From: Hymenoscyphus infarciens
Lineage: Eukaryota; Ascomycota; Leotiomycetes; Helotiales; Helotiaceae
DNA length: 64,000 bases
Direction of reading: 5' to 3'
Assembly (NCBI GenBank): GCA_001414345.1
Contig: LLCB01000026.1
Span: 62,001-126,000 of the forward strand
This document shows, piece by piece, positions 23,009-35,191 of the stretch. How positions within the stretch are numbered: position 1 is the first letter of the stretch; each line of letters starts with the position of its first letter. Under the pieces are notes generated by a model. It saw only the letters and a list, made by a program, of their open reading frames with translations. It was not told where the DNA came from and did no database searches. A program made the position numbers and the translations under genes.

Positions 23009-25691
23009 TCAAGGCGCAGGCACAACCTTAGGCACAATCCACCAATCATGATATCCCTTCCCAGTCATAGGTATCTCAACTTTAATACCGATCTTCCCAT
23101 CCTTCGGCATACTCTGAATCGCCTTCTTCACCGCCGCAATCGAGATCCCCGTAAAGATACAAGCCTTCAAGCAGTCCTTCACATTCTTCAGCCAGCTATC
23201 GTAGGAACCTTGACAATATGCATCCTTGGCACTAAGCTTGCTGATGATCTCGAATCCTTTCTTGGCTGCCAAAGCTGACTCTGCTGCGTACTTGAGTAAA
23301 TCCGTGGTGGACTCTTCTGATTGTGCTACGACTCTGGCTAATTCATCCTGTGGAATGAGTTCGGGTAGACCGATGAGTTGAAATGGTTTCATTCTCACTT
23401 CGTATCTTTGCAAGTCGTTGCTGTATGGTAGTTCTGGTGCTTTTATGATAGACAATCGACCAAGGACAGTGAACAAGCACGACAATGCGTCTGCAAATCC
23501 GTACGTTGCGGTTGCTTCCAGAGTGGAATAGTTGATGAAGGATAAAGCGTTGATATGTTCTGTCTGCTTTTCAGGATTGCGGTTCCGGCGGGAGACATTG
23601 AGAGCTCTGACATCAAAGCCCCTAATTCGGTCGAGATGTCGAGCTCGTGTTTTAGCGAGGTATTGTAGATACCAGTACATGGTTGCAAATTCATCTGATT
23701 GATAGATCTCAAGCTCGAATCCCATCTGAACTAGCCACTCCATTTGTCGAAGCTTGTAAAAGTACGCCCAGGAAGAGAGGGGAAATGAATAGATAGGCTC
23801 GCTCGAGATTTCGGGATCACTGATGGGCTTCTCGTGGGTATATTGGCGGAGGTCAACATCTAGCTCCTCTGAATCCAGTTGGAGCACCTCCCAATCCGCG
23901 ACAAGGCGGCAAAGCGTACGCCTAATACGGCATCGATTTTGGCAAATGGTGCGAAGAATGTCTAGATATGACCCAGCGGCCCGGGAACGGAAAGTTTCCA
24001 TCTGAGCTGCCATAATAAATCGAGGATCAGTAGGTACTTCGATTTCGTCATTCCTACGATCAAGAAGCTTGTGTGCTGGAAGCACAGTACTCGACAAATC
24101 ATCATCAAGAACTTGGCGGATGGACATGGATCCTAGAATGACCATATCCGCGAAAATGTAGTGCTGAAGTAAGGTGCGAACGTAGATTGATGGCTGCGGT
24201 TTCCGCGCCTGAAATAGAGAAACAAATGTCTAATTCAATTAGTTTCAGATCTCAAAAATCTCGCAGTGCAACAAGCATCCCCCGCTAAGCATATAAACTA
24301 CTCTTTAGTGACACGTTGAGTAAATGGGACTTACCATGAGACTATGTGAATCATAATACTTCAACACTTCAGCAGCTACAGAGCCATCCCGACAAAGTCT
24401 TTCCAAGTGATCGCAGGTGGCTTCCCAGCCTAGCTCAACGATTGGACGTGGAGGAACAGTGCTTGCCAACTTCCGTTGTAATTTGGCGCTAAACGACCCA
24501 GGAACTGGTTTCCCCGACGTTGCTGATGACTTGAGGTTTGGTAAGAGAGTTTGCAGACCTGACCAATGCTCTTTGATTTTCTCCACGGAATCTCTCGAAT
24601 TTACCTCTTCAACGGCACTCAAGAATTTCTCCCTGAAACTTAGCCTGCAAAGTAATGCATCCTTGATATCTGGTGATATTTCCGTGGAACTAGACAGCTG
24701 CTTTTCCGTGTCTTGAAGAAGCTGAAGAATTTCATCTTGGCCGATATTTTCGAGAAGGCTTCTATTGAAAGTGTGTGTAACAAAGTCTTCCTCCTGCGAA
24801 GTAGGTTAGAAAGAGATGCCCCCAATTTGACACTTGTAACTCGCCTCATAGTAATGCTCCGCTTTGACCCTTTCATTAACATAACCGCAGGTCTTGATGA
24901 GACCAAGGCAGTATGCCCGGAGGATCTGGAAGTTTAGGGACTCATCTTCACAGGCTTCATTCCTATCGAAAAATGTCTGGTTGATTTGGGTTGGACAGGG
25001 ATCCAGGATTCTGTCGATGTATAGACTGGTAAAAATTGTTTGTCCCAAAGGATGACCCATATGCCAGGCGACCTACGACATTAGCTAGGAACCATCGGAT
25101 TGGACTTGCACAAACTCACTTCATGGCGAAGAAGTTGATCAATAATCCCAATTATTTCTTCTGGGAGTAAAGGTTGGCTGAAGTCGTAGTCGTCCTCCAT
25201 CGTCTCGCCGGGTTCTAAATAACCACTGTCCATTTTCGGATCCATAATCTGAAGATATTTAGTGACATATCTCCCACATAAAGAAAACAAATAAATTTTC
25301 ACCTCCAAGGCCCCAACTGACTCAAAAAGAGTGAAGAATTGGTCTTTAATAAGCTCCCCAAGTTCCAATTCTGAGAGATATAAATCAGCACGTGATTGCT
25401 AAAACAAGGCAGAGTTTCTTTGGTGGCCTACGTTGAGCGGCATGAGAGAATTGCTCAGTAATGTCCATGGCGACAATCCCATTGCTCTTCAGCCTGGGGA
25501 CGGGAGGCGGCTCGCCGTTCCATGCTGCAAAGGCAGCAACGGTTGCACTGCTTGGGCTCTCGCTATCACCAATATCAATGGCTGCAACGTCTGCTCGTAC
25601 TTTGTTAGTTCATCTTGCGCATTTGGTTTGGTGACTCTTTCTTACGTCTTAAAAGGCCGTTCGTCGCCAGAAAATGGCTGTCGCCGGGCAT
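23009..25691 (-). CDS. NAA35: NatC N-terminal acetyltransferase auxiliary subunit Naa35 (Mak10)
   Basis: Scaffold subunit that anchors the Naa30 catalytic subunit to the ribosome for acetylation of Met-hydrophobic N-termini. Seven exons are proposed: 25691-25646, 25590-25432, 25370-25303, 25248-25120, 25072-24845, 24793-24335 and 24208-23009, in phase throughout, about 762 aa. The family hallmark IMDPKMDSGYLEPGE opens exon 4 and is followed by LLPEEIIGIIDQLLRHEVAW. The HYYE|EEDFVT junction between exons 5 and 6 needs a GC donor (GCGAGT) with a normal AG acceptor; no in-phase GT donor near it gives the expected sequence. The C-terminal 400 codons are helical and end VVPAP. Length is usual for fungi. 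Identity is secure; the first two small exons are less certain. Confidence 0.9.
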
Positions 25692-26344
25692 GATCGCGTA
25701 AGTGGGAGTCTTGTTGTGGTTTCAAGGGTCAGTTTGGGAATTCTGAAAACGGGTTGTTGGGCGCGGGAATTCTCGCTTGAAAAAGAGCGGAAGCGTCGCA
25801 AGGTTAGGATGGTATTATGGTACAACATTCACCAAAGCTTTCCACTACTGCAGTAGCAACTTGAGGAAAGGGCATTTCAATTGTTGAGTGAGTTACAGAT
25901 CTACGTTGAAAATTATTTCCAAAATATCAGTGAACCCTGGCGGATTATCGGATAAGAGCCTCTATTACAGTGTGTTGTCCTACGCCGTGACCGAACCATC
26001 CAAATATAGTGCAGGTGTGGGTTGCATATTACCTTTGAACACTGAGCTGATGTTCCATGACAAACTCCTCTCTTTATTGGGCTTTCCTGAGATGGTTCGG
26101 GTCACAGGTCCAGCAGAAACCCTCCCATTTTGTACGGCCCATATAGCTCAGATTCATCCACCAATCCAAAATAATATCATTTCAATCAATCCAAGCTTGC
26201 GCAATTTGTGGTAGTCGGTCTCTTCAATTGCTGGTTTGGAGGCTCTCAGCCATGAATGATACAATGTACAATGTCGCCCTTATGCTCATCCCCCATTCGT
26301 CCCTCCACCAATCCTCCTCCCCATCACCCAATATATCCCACACT
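25692..26344. other. intergenic, 5' flank of NAA35 and 3' flank of ATP15
   Basis: No gene seen. Contains CT-rich and AT-rich sequence only. Confidence 0.5.
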
Positions 26345-26736
26345 TTACGATGCCGGTGAGCCGGCAGCCTCTGCCCTCGAAGCAGCATTTGCATCCGCGA
26401 CGCTCTTCATGTCTCCTTGCTTGCCGTTCTGTTCCATAACCGTCAGTCCCTGTTTCCATCTCGAAAGCCGCAAAATAGGGTAATGGCACTCACGTTCCAC
26501 TTGGCGAATCTCAATTCCATCTCTCCTCTCTTCTCGGCTGCCAATCGCTTGTCATCTTTCAAGCTTCGTCGGACGACTCGTGCGGCGACGGAGAGGTATT
26601 TGTTGTAGCTGATAAGAGAATACTTGTCAGTCCGGGTTGATTGCGAGGACTTGCCCCTGGCCATTGGGAACGCTCGGGGGATGGGAAGACCTAGAGTAAC
26701 GTACGTAAGACCTGAAGCTTTCCACGCGAATGCCAT
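26345..26736 (-). CDS. ATP15: mitochondrial ATP synthase subunit epsilon
   Basis: Small central-stalk subunit of the F1 sector, matrix-facing in the inner mitochondrial membrane. Three exons (26736-26705, 26608-26494, 26428-26345) give 76 aa. The conserved N-terminus MAFAWKASGLTYNKYLSVAA, the RVVRRSLK segment and ELRFAKW identify the family. The tail (GKQGDMKSVADANAA) is the usual fungal Ala-rich extension. There is no cleavable presequence, as expected. A TCACGTGA palindrome lies 115 bp upstream of the start. Confidence 0.93.
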
Positions 26737-27049
26737 TGTGTATTTTTGAGTGTGGGGGTGAGATGTGGTGGGTTGCTTGATGTTGCTGGTAGAGGTGGTA
26801 GCTGACTCTTGAGCTTCTCTTCGGCGTACAAATCGAGGTTCCGAGTTGATCTCACGTGATGTCGGGGATTACAGGGTACCCAGGTATTTTGGCTCCATCA
26901 AAAATGGAAGCTGGTATTTTAAAATATGAATCGCTGGAAATTTGGAAATCACTGAACAAAGAAGATTTCTTGCATATCTACAATACACTCTAAGAGCTGT
27001 TAATACAACCCGCCCCCTACTCCCTCTACTCCCCCAACCCTTCAAAAGT
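26737..27049. other. intergenic, ATP15 promoter and QCR2 3' flank
   Basis: The TCACGTGA site at 26852-26859 is the only motif noted. Confidence 0.5.
26852..26859. promoter_or_regulatory. TCACGTGA E-box upstream of ATP15
   Basis: Perfect 8-bp palindrome containing CACGTG, the binding site of Cbf1/bHLH-type regulators, 115-125 bp upstream of the ATP15 start. Similar sites lie upstream of RPN8, RPP2 and RPS15 in this window. Binding is inferred. Confidence 0.45.
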
Positions 27050-28614
27050 CTATACCTTGAGGCCAATCTCTTCTGCAAAAGGAAGTACATATAGATCTCC
27101 GACGGCTGAAACTGTCGCCTTGCCCTCCAGTAAAGCCTTGGCTGCCTGTATAAATATTAGCATAAAGAAAATAAATTAGGTGGGGAAAAGTAAACATACC
27201 GATTGCAACTTCTGAGCGCTCACACCCTCAACACTCTTGCCAACCTCATCAATTTGGAAAGGCTTTCCACCGTGGAGAATACCCGCACCGGTTGCCACAA
27301 GGCCAGCCTCAATGTTTTGACCTTCCTCCAAGGCGCGGTATTTAGCAATGGCGACTGCTTTGGTGAAATCTTCCTTGCTGATGGAACCTTCTGAAATGCT
27401 CTTGAGCGACTTGATAGCCTCAGTGGATGCATCACGGATTGCCTTTGCTGAGCCACTGAATTGGATTGCTAAGAGACCAGCATCGGAGTAAGAGAAGTGA
27501 GTTGTTGCGGCGCTGGCTCCTGGGAATGCTGATGCGGCCTTTGATAGCAGAGAAAATCCAGTTGACCATTTGATGCTTGATTTACCACCGAGGAGAGCTG
27601 CGAGAACAGCCATTTCAGGTTTGTATGAAGCCCCCGAGGTAAAAGATCCTGACCCTGGGAAAGCAATAACCATAGCATTGCCAGAAGCATGCGAGATACG
27701 TTCTTCACCACCGTAGTATTTCGAAGGAGCGCTCGTGAATGAATGTGCGGATGTAGCAGGAACCTGAGTGAAGAATTGGCCAACCCATTTGGAAAGCTCC
27801 TCCTGGCCAGCGCCGTTCGCAACAACCGAAATGTTTGGCTTAGCATAAGCATCTTTGGCAAATTCCGAGATTGACTCTGCGTTCAAATATTTGGCCAATG
27901 GTGTGGATGAGGTTGGATAGAGTGGGTTTCCGAGACCTCTGTGGAAGGCAAGGCCGTGAGCTGAGTTGATGGCAAGTTCGGAGACATTGGCCAAGAGTTT
28001 CTTTTGGGATAGATGGATGAGTTCTTCAACCTGCTCGTGGTATTCGTGATCTTAAAAGCGTCTTATTAGAATTGTTCTGTAACGACCCCATTTTACACAT
28101 ACCGGTGTACTTGGTCTCAGAGATAACTTCTCCAAGAAGTTCTGTGAAATATGGTAGATCTTCTCGGAGGAACTTGGCCTCGATGACGAGGGACTCTCTG
28201 GTGTGATATGCGTTCAATTGGCCACCGAGGAGTTCGGACTCTCTGGTAATACGAAGAGCAGAGCGTTTTTGGGTGTTCTGGAGAACGAGATTATGGTTAG
28301 CCTCAATTGATACCGCATTCCTCTGGCCCATCAAATTTGCTACGAACCTTGAATGCGAATCGTTCCAATCCAACCGTGAGACCAGGTAACTGTTCGTATC
28401 TAGTTCCCGCCTTTGCTACCACCGCGAGCTTCGTAGTTGGCCCTGCCACATCTCTGCTGGCTACCTTGATACCGCCAACATCCGCGGACTCGTATGAGAA
28501 GGAAGTCGATCCAGTGGAAACCGCAGCCAAACCACGTCGTGTGGAAGGCTGGACGCAGCATTGCCTGCGAAGGGCAAGCTGCGCATGTCGTCCAATCGCC
28601 GACCGTGAAATCAT
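27050..28614 (-). CDS. QCR2: ubiquinol-cytochrome c reductase core protein 2
   Basis: Core subunit of respiratory complex III in the inner mitochondrial membrane, M16 peptidase-like fold. Four exons (28614-28348, 28277-28103, 28050-27200, 27145-27050) give 462 aa. An Arg-rich mitochondrial presequence (MISRSAIGRHAQLALRRQ) precedes SYESADVGGIKVASRD. The zinc-binding HxxEH motif of active processing peptidase is replaced around LTVGLERFAFK, so the protein should be catalytically inactive as is usual for this subunit. Domain two starts near LANVSELAINSAHGLAFHRG. The last exon encodes AAKALLEGKATVSAVGDL and ends EIGLKV. Divergent from RPC82. Confidence 0.93.
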
Positions 28615-29154
28615 TGCTCGGAAAGGTGTGAGGATTGTTGGGGAGTCGCAATGGCTGTTTGGTCGTGGAGAAGAAATCGGGTCAGGCAGGTTGTTAGGTT
28701 GTATTAGATCTTGGTTGATTGGCTGCTCGGCCCGTGAATTTTTGCGGTGGACCGAAATACTTGTACCTCAGGTTTCAAGGTTCCCTCTGTTCTAGCTATG
28801 TAAAGTACTTTAATTCTCCCAAAAACTTGGAACAATTTGGAATATTAACCTAAATCTTTTGAACAATCATGTTCAATTGTCTAGGTACTTTGTTTTAGAA
28901 AATGCCGAGAGCTATTCACTGCCGCTTTTCAGGCTGGGCTGGCTCACTCACTGCATGGTGCAGGTGCTCACTGCTAAGTGCGTGAAGCGAAGGAAACCCC
29001 TCGGTCCCCACCGACCAAAAAATCTCTCCCAGACTTCTTCTACCTGACCTTCCCGTCCCCTCAGTCATAATCCAAGATTCAATCCTCATGACTTCTAGTT
29101 AGCCCCCGTGAAAAAGCTGCAGAGGTCCCACCATAGTCTCTAGCAGCAGGAAAA
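28615..29154. promoter_or_regulatory. shared divergent promoter of QCR2 and RPC82
   Basis: About 540 bp separate the two start codons, which face away from each other. The interval contains a fold-back copy at 28781-28912, so part of the shared promoter is transposon-derived. Confidence 0.5.
28781..28912. mobile_element. fold-back (MITE-like) element copy in a divergent promoter
   Basis: The inverted right end GCTCTCGGCATTTTCTAAAA and the left end TTCCCTCTGTTCTAGC match the family ends. TA follows the right end, then TCACTGCCGCTTTTC as at 18457. The left border is approximate. Confidence 0.4.
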
Positions 29155-31356
29155 ATGACCGGAGTAAGCTCAACTCAGCTTCCCCTCTTCGCGACAGACG
29201 AGTCAACCTCGAATGTAGCTATAGCTATGATCCAGAATACTGACCGCCTACAGACCAAGCATGCCTTTGAGCTATGCGCTCTCCTCGTCGACGAAACCTA
29301 CGGCGAATTGGCTTCGGTATGTGCACCACTCCACCTCATCTTCAACCCCGCCGCAATCTAATCAAATTGTCCAAATAATTCATGCTGGTTCTGACTTTGG
29401 CGCAGCGCATCTTCACCATTCTCCTTCGGCGAGGCCGACTCCCAATATATGCCCTAGCAAAGCATACCCGTATTGCGTCCCGACCTCTTCGACATGGACT
29501 TGCGGTCCTGATTCAGCAAAACTTGATATACCACTCTACCGACGATGGCACAACCTATTATGAAGCGAACCTCAACGCTGCCTATGCTCTAGTTCGTTCG
29601 GGCAAGATCCTAAGGTTTATCGAGGCGCGCTATGGTTCTTTGGCTCAAGAGGTAGTCCATATCATATTGCTTCTGGGCCACGCTCGCATATCCGACGTTA
29701 TAGCCCAGTACAAGTCGCAGAAGAAAGAGGAAGCAAAATTGGCGGAACAAGCAAGAGAAGAAGAGCTCAAGAGGTTAGAAGAGCTTGCGGAGGAGTCCGA
29801 AGATCCATTTACCAACGGCACCGCGACATATACCGGAGAAAATGGAGTTGACGCGCATGCCAGTAAACCAACTGCCACTGACGGCCAATTGAATACAATC
29901 CTGGTCCGACTTTGTGAGGATGGGTTCATTGAGCGTGTTGTTGAGCACATGTTCCAAAGCCCTGCCGATGTTTTTACTCAGCTGGAGAAAGAGATCATCC
30001 GGGATCAGTATCAAGGACAAGTAAAAGGTGGCAAGCAACAGGATGAGATCGACAAGATGGTTTGTGCGGAAATGAGGAACATGAGACTACAAGGACCTGA
30101 TTGGAAACCTAAACTCACCAGAAAAAGACCTGCAAATGGCGAGCATCTTAATGGCGAATCTGGAGGCGGCAAGAGAAGACGGCTATCCCATGGGGGCTCA
30201 GCTACTAATATGGACCATGGTTATGAAAATGACGGGGCGAGCCTTGAGGTAAGTATTCAAATTACAACAAGTCAAAAATGGAGCACACCCTAACTTTGAA
30301 AAGACGGATCTAGTTGTGCGAATCAACCATACAAAATGTCAAGTCGTTCTCCGCAATGAACGGCTTGTTGAATTAGCCGAGCTAACGATTGGAACAACCA
30401 CATCCCTTATCTATGCTCTACTGCTCGACAAGCTTGAAAGGCAAATCAATCGTTGCAAAAAAGACCCAATTGTCGACAAGACAGGAGATCAGCTTGCCCT
30501 TCCAAAATTCACCGCGATACAAATTTCGAACGCCCTCAGAGATACGAACATTGATGTCAGTCACGGCATTGGCAAAGCTCCTACCAAAACTCAAGAAGTC
30601 GAAGCCAATGGAACCAATGAGAATGGACATGCTTCTAGAGGTGTTGCGGAGGACGACCCGTTTGAGGATCCTATTCCGGTACGGCCAGAAAGGCGCCAAA
30701 GGGAGACGGGGTCTGCTAGAGAAAATCACATGCTCCACCTGGGTAACCATCTCGATTTGCTGGAAAATGAAGAGCTCATCACTAAACTAGGTTCTGATGG
30801 CCAAGGAACCTATACCGTCGAATTTGAAAAGATCATTAAAAGAATTCAGGAGGTGGAGCTCTTTCAGATCATAGAGGAAAACTTTGGTCGCGAAGGTCAC
30901 CGTCTGGCCCGTATTCTCAATCTAGTTGGAAGAGTCGACGAGAAAACACTCGAGAAGCGAGCTCTTATGAAACAAAAAGACGTCCGAACCACATTAGCTG
31001 CAATGCAACTTGCCGGCATGATTGAGATTCAGGAAGTCCCCAAAGACTTAGCGAACCGTGTCAACAACCGCACCATTTTTCTCTGCTTCATCGATATTGA
31101 GCGAGTATCTAGTGTGCTCTTGGACAAAATATATCAGTCAATGTCCAGGCTTCTACAACGGCTAGCTGTGGAACGACGAGTAAGCGCAAGTGTCCTGGAA
31201 CTTATCGAGCGATCCGACTTGAGGCATGCCACTCCCGGAAGTTATCTCGAACCGAAGCAATTAGAGGAACTCCAGACCTTCCAACGCAAGGAGGAACTGT
31301 TAGTGGAACAAATTGGACGGTTGGATGGATTGATTGGTATCTTCCGTGATTACTAG
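29155..31356 (+). CDS. RPC82: RNA polymerase III subunit RPC82 (RPC3)
   Basis: Pol III-specific subunit of the C82-C34-C31 heterotrimer, needed for promoter opening and initiation at tRNA and 5S genes; nuclear. Three exons (29155-29316, 29406-30248, 30304-31356) give 685 aa. The N-terminal winged helix (AFELCALLVDETYGELASRI then LLRRGRLPIYALAKHT) and RIASRPLRHGLAVLIQQNLI are typical. Later winged helices include NHLDLLENEELITKLG and VRTTLAAMQLAGMIEIQEVP. A Lys/Glu helix (KKEEAKLAEQAREEELKRLE) sits in the insertion between. The C-terminus ends in a coiled helix (KEELLVEQIGRLDGLIG). The acceptor before TDLVVRINHTKC was chosen over a nearer TAG because only it keeps phase. Confidence 0.92.
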
Positions 31357-32113
31357 CGTGGAGGTGAAAATATGGGTGGAACTTTGATACGATAGCGTGG
31401 CAGGCGAGTATTTGCATGGGTCGGCGTCGTATTTGCAGCATCTTTGGCAACGGCGTTATGAGAAAAGCAGTGATGACGGATATCTCCTGCGCTATGATGG
31501 ATACCTGGCATTTGATACCATAGAATTGCATATTTTGCTCATCCGAGTAATATTATATGCCCAAAATTAAGGTCTCGTCACTTGTAAAACTGACTTGGCC
31601 TAGTCTCTATTCAAAATCTCTGCACTTGTGTACGCCTGTCTGAATTCTTCTTATTTTCATCGATATATTCTATTTCGGTCCTGCGGTGACGTGTTTTTTG
31701 TACCTTTGGCGCTAGGTAGGTAGAGCAGCTCGTAATACCTTTCCTCATTGTCCCAACTTTACAGCATAATCAAAAGTATTGACCCAAGAGTCCTGGGATA
31801 ATCGAAGTTTATTCTTAAGGATACTAATTCACACTTTTCTAAACAGTTAGAAAAACCAAAGTTATTTACGACAGGAGCTGAGGTAGAGCTTTGGGTGTGG
31901 GACTAGCTCGACCCTGCGGTACTAGGGTACTTTTTTTTGGTGAGAAAGCTCATCCGACCAGGAAATATTGCAACGAATTATTCATTCTTCTCTTTTCCCC
32001 CACGTTCATTTGTATTAATCAACTCATCCGATCCTCAAACCGACCGAGTCCAAAGTCCTCCCACGTATCCCCTCAATTGCGATCAATTGTCAAAAAAGAA
32101 AGCTCCCGCCGTC
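31357..32113. other. intergenic, RPC82 3' flank and GGC1 promoter
   Basis: No gene seen. The right half is CT-rich, as in many fungal promoters. Confidence 0.5.
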
Positions 32114-33424
32114 ATGTCTCCAATCGCAATCACCCCAGTCGCGGGTACGAAAGATTTCAAGAGGGAGTCTACTCTGGCCCGATTATTAGGCTCAGGTACG
32201 TTAGGAAATCTGCGATTCTCTGGAAACTGGGGGTTATGGCTAACAATTTACAGGATCTGCCGGCATTGCTGAACTCGCAGTTTTCCATCCCGTACGCTCC
32301 AACTCGATCCCGAACGATAAGAAGTCCTGCTTACCCACTGAAGGTCGATACCATTGCGAAGCGATTGATGAGCAACCAAGGAAAGGTAATTCGACATCTA
32401 CCGATCACAAGAGACTCGAGTCGGGACAAATTGCTCATACATCCATAGATTGATTCTGCCGCGAAGCTAAATGCCGTCATTTTCAAGGAGAAGGCTGGTG
32501 CGCCAGCTGGACAAAAGTTCTTCTCTCTATTTCCCGGACTCGGATATGCTGCTGGATACAAGGTCAGAAAATGCGAGAAATACTGGGTGTATGTGTACTG
32601 ATTGAATTTAGGTCCTCCAACGAATCTACAAGTATGGTGGTCAGCCTTTCGTTCGCGATTACCTATCCAGAAACCACGGCAGTACTTTCCACAACACATT
32701 TGGTGACAAGACCGGAAAGGCTATGATGTCTTCGTTTGCAGGAAGGTAAGTTGGATTTAGGGGTTGGTTGGGTTCACTGGCACTGACACAATACTCCCAG
32801 TGTAATTGGAATTGGAGAGATTGTCCTCCTCCCTCTCGATGTTCTCAAAATCAAGCGTCAAACAAATCCCGAAGCTTTCCGAGGACGAGGAGTTGTCAGG
32901 ATCGTAAAGGATGAGGGTTTCGGTTTATACAGAGGATGGCAATGGACCGCTGCCAGAAACGCACCAGGATCTTTCGCGGTTGGTATATCCGAACATTCTT
33001 ATGTTTCTCTGCTAATATAAGTATAGCTTTTCGGTGGTTCAGCATTCACAAAAGGGTACCTTTTCGGTCTAGAAGATTATAACAAGGCATCTTGGTTTCA
33101 GAACTTCATTTCCTCGATTGCTGGTGCTTCTGCATCGCTCTTGGTCTCAGCACCACTCGACGTTATCAAGACCCGAATTCAAAACAAGAATTTTGACAAC
33201 CCAGAAGGTGGTTTCAAGATTGTTCGAGGCATGATGAAGAACGAGGGAATTACCAGTTTCTTCAAGGGTTTAACACCAAAGGCTCGTTCACATATCAACC
33301 CCTTTATCTCCATTCAATATTAACATTTTCATAGCTCTTGATGACTGGACCAAAATTGGTCTTCTCCTTCTGGCTCGCCCAGACTCTAATTCCGGCTTTC
33401 GATATCGCACTGTCTCCTAAATAG
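32114..33424 (+). CDS. GGC1: mitochondrial GTP/GDP carrier
   Basis: Inner-membrane carrier that imports GTP in exchange for GDP and affects mitochondrial iron balance in yeast. Eight exons: 32114-32195, 32254-32291, 32344-32385, 32449-32562, 32612-32745, 32801-32978, 33027-33281 and 33335-33424 (310 aa). Three carrier signatures are visible, FHPVDTIAKR, LPLDVLKIKR and SAPLDVIKTR, one per repeat. LARLLGSGSAGIAELAVFHP, FSLFPGLGYAAGYKVLQR and GWQWTAARNAPGSFALFGG are characteristic of Ggc1 rather than of other carriers. The last intron (33282-33334) joins KGLTPK to LLMTGPKLVFSF only if it begins with GC (AAG|GCTCGT), a non-standard donor. Confidence 0.92.
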
Positions 33425-35091
33425 GTTGGAGATCTTTCTTGACGATAAAATATTTATGTACTTGGTATGGTAAGTGCAATGGGGGATTTTGGAGAAAAAG
33501 TGTTGGCGTTTGCGAGTTATATACTACCTAGAGGAACATAATAAACCTCATCTGTACATATAGTCGGCCTGTTTAGCTGAAGAGGTACGAATCAAACACC
33601 CTCTACTCAAGGCATCGCCCCCATTTTATTTAATTGCAACGGTTTCCTCTATCAGACCCCAGCCCTACTCAAGTATGATGCGATGCTACAACGAGTCTCA
33701 TGATGGGAAATGAAAGTGGTAGCAAGAGCTCAACTTTCTAGCATACTTTGTCTAAAACATCAATGTTTGCATAGCAATAAGAGCCATGTACTGCCACTTT
33801 TATTCTTCTTCTGGATGCTTTCAAGTAATTTTAGCCTTAAAGGTGGTTTTTTTTTTACTTGCCGTCCCATCAGAGCAAGCTAGAAATCAAATTATCTTCA
33901 TATCAAATTTGTTCAGTCCCTTGAAACTCATTTCATATTACGATGTTTTTGTTTTGTCTCCTCGAAACAGCAACTCGGGAACTGGTCTTGTGACAAGCAA
34001 TGAGCCTCGAAGAAGACTCTGTGTTATTCTTGCGCTTTTGTTCTTCTATTCATCTCCTGTTGTCATTATTGTATAGTTGATTAGGCGCTGGACCTTAGGT
34101 GACAAGAACTTGACAAGCAAGATAGCTAGAGGCAACTGTCGATCAGCTACTTCTGGTCTCCAAAGACATTTTTATATGTGGGTAGAGTTTATGAATAGAG
34201 GCAGAACTTAAAGTTTCCCATACCTCGATGCTCGAAGATTAAACCTTGACTACCTTGAGAAGCCAGAGATTTTCTTTGCGTAACTTTTTCTTTTTCTACA
34301 AAAGTTTCTATTCTTTCCCCATATACATCGACTCCAAAATATCATACTAGAAAGCTTGGGGCGATGGAATAGATTTTGCCGGGAAGAACATGCCAATTGA
34401 TTCTCGGAAACAGCGTTTAAGTCATAACTAAAACTCGATAATAGGAACTGCTGTCACTGACGAATTTGGGATGGGTTTGTTTGCTTCGTCTAGAAATAGC
34501 AATCAATTTTTAGCATGGACCCAGTGATGTGTCTATAGCGTACTTCACGACTAATAGTATCAAAAGATAGATCTTCTTAAGCAAATCTTGTTTTATAATA
34601 GCTAAATTTAAATAAGAGATTGATTTGGGAGCAAGAACCGCGTAAATCAAATAAAAATCACCTGAACTCGAAGCTATAAACTGCAAAAATGAATTACAGC
34701 ATGTGAAAACCTGCTGTAGTATAAACTTAATAATTTATTAAGAGGAGAAAGAGCCTTGCAACTACAATCGAAGCTACAAACTGCAAAAAAGAAGTTTCGT
34801 AGTGGACAATCCGGGAGTAAAATTCTTTTATTTTTTATGTTTCAGGAGGAAGATTGAAGATGTCGATTAATAAGACCAATAAAGCTATCTTAAAACGACA
34901 CTAAACTTAGCATAAAATCTCGAGTAGCAAAAAGCGTTTATTCACTTCAGATCCACAGCCTAGTTCCTTTTGAGGTCCACTAAACTCGCTTAAACCCTCC
35001 ACAATTCAATGGCAAAAAGTTTACAAAAAAAAATAGGAATTGCGAATTTGACGGAATTAAACCGTTTCAATTTTCAATCCAGAATTGCTTC
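33425..35091. other. AT-rich intergenic region
   Basis: No gene seen. Near 33781 GTACTGCCACTTTTATTC resembles the sequence flanking fold-back copies. A/T runs are frequent near 34600-35035. A run of nine T on the minus strand (35025-35033) lies 59 bp past the tRNA and could end pol III transcription. Confidence 0.5.
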
Positions 35092-35191
35092 TGGCGGTGC
35101 TGGGAATCGAACCCAGATTGAAACGGAACAGAATGAATAATCCAATGAAGGAGAACCACAACGTCACGTGCTACCATTACACCACACCACC
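35092..35191 (-). tRNA. tRNA-His (anticodon GTG), with 29-nt intron
   Basis: Cloverleaf read on the minus strand: acceptor GGTGGTG pairs with CACCGCC, D arm GTGT-AATGGTA-GCAC, anticodon stem TGACG with loop TTGTGGC after splicing, and T arm CTGGG-TTCGATT-CCCAG. Discriminator base is A, as in eukaryotic tRNA-His. The anticodon GTG is followed by G37 and then the intron (about 35155-35127). The outermost anticodon-stem pair is T-T and the next is G-T, so the stem is weak on paper. The leading G-1 is not encoded and would be added afterwards, as usual for this tRNA. Confidence 0.85.
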
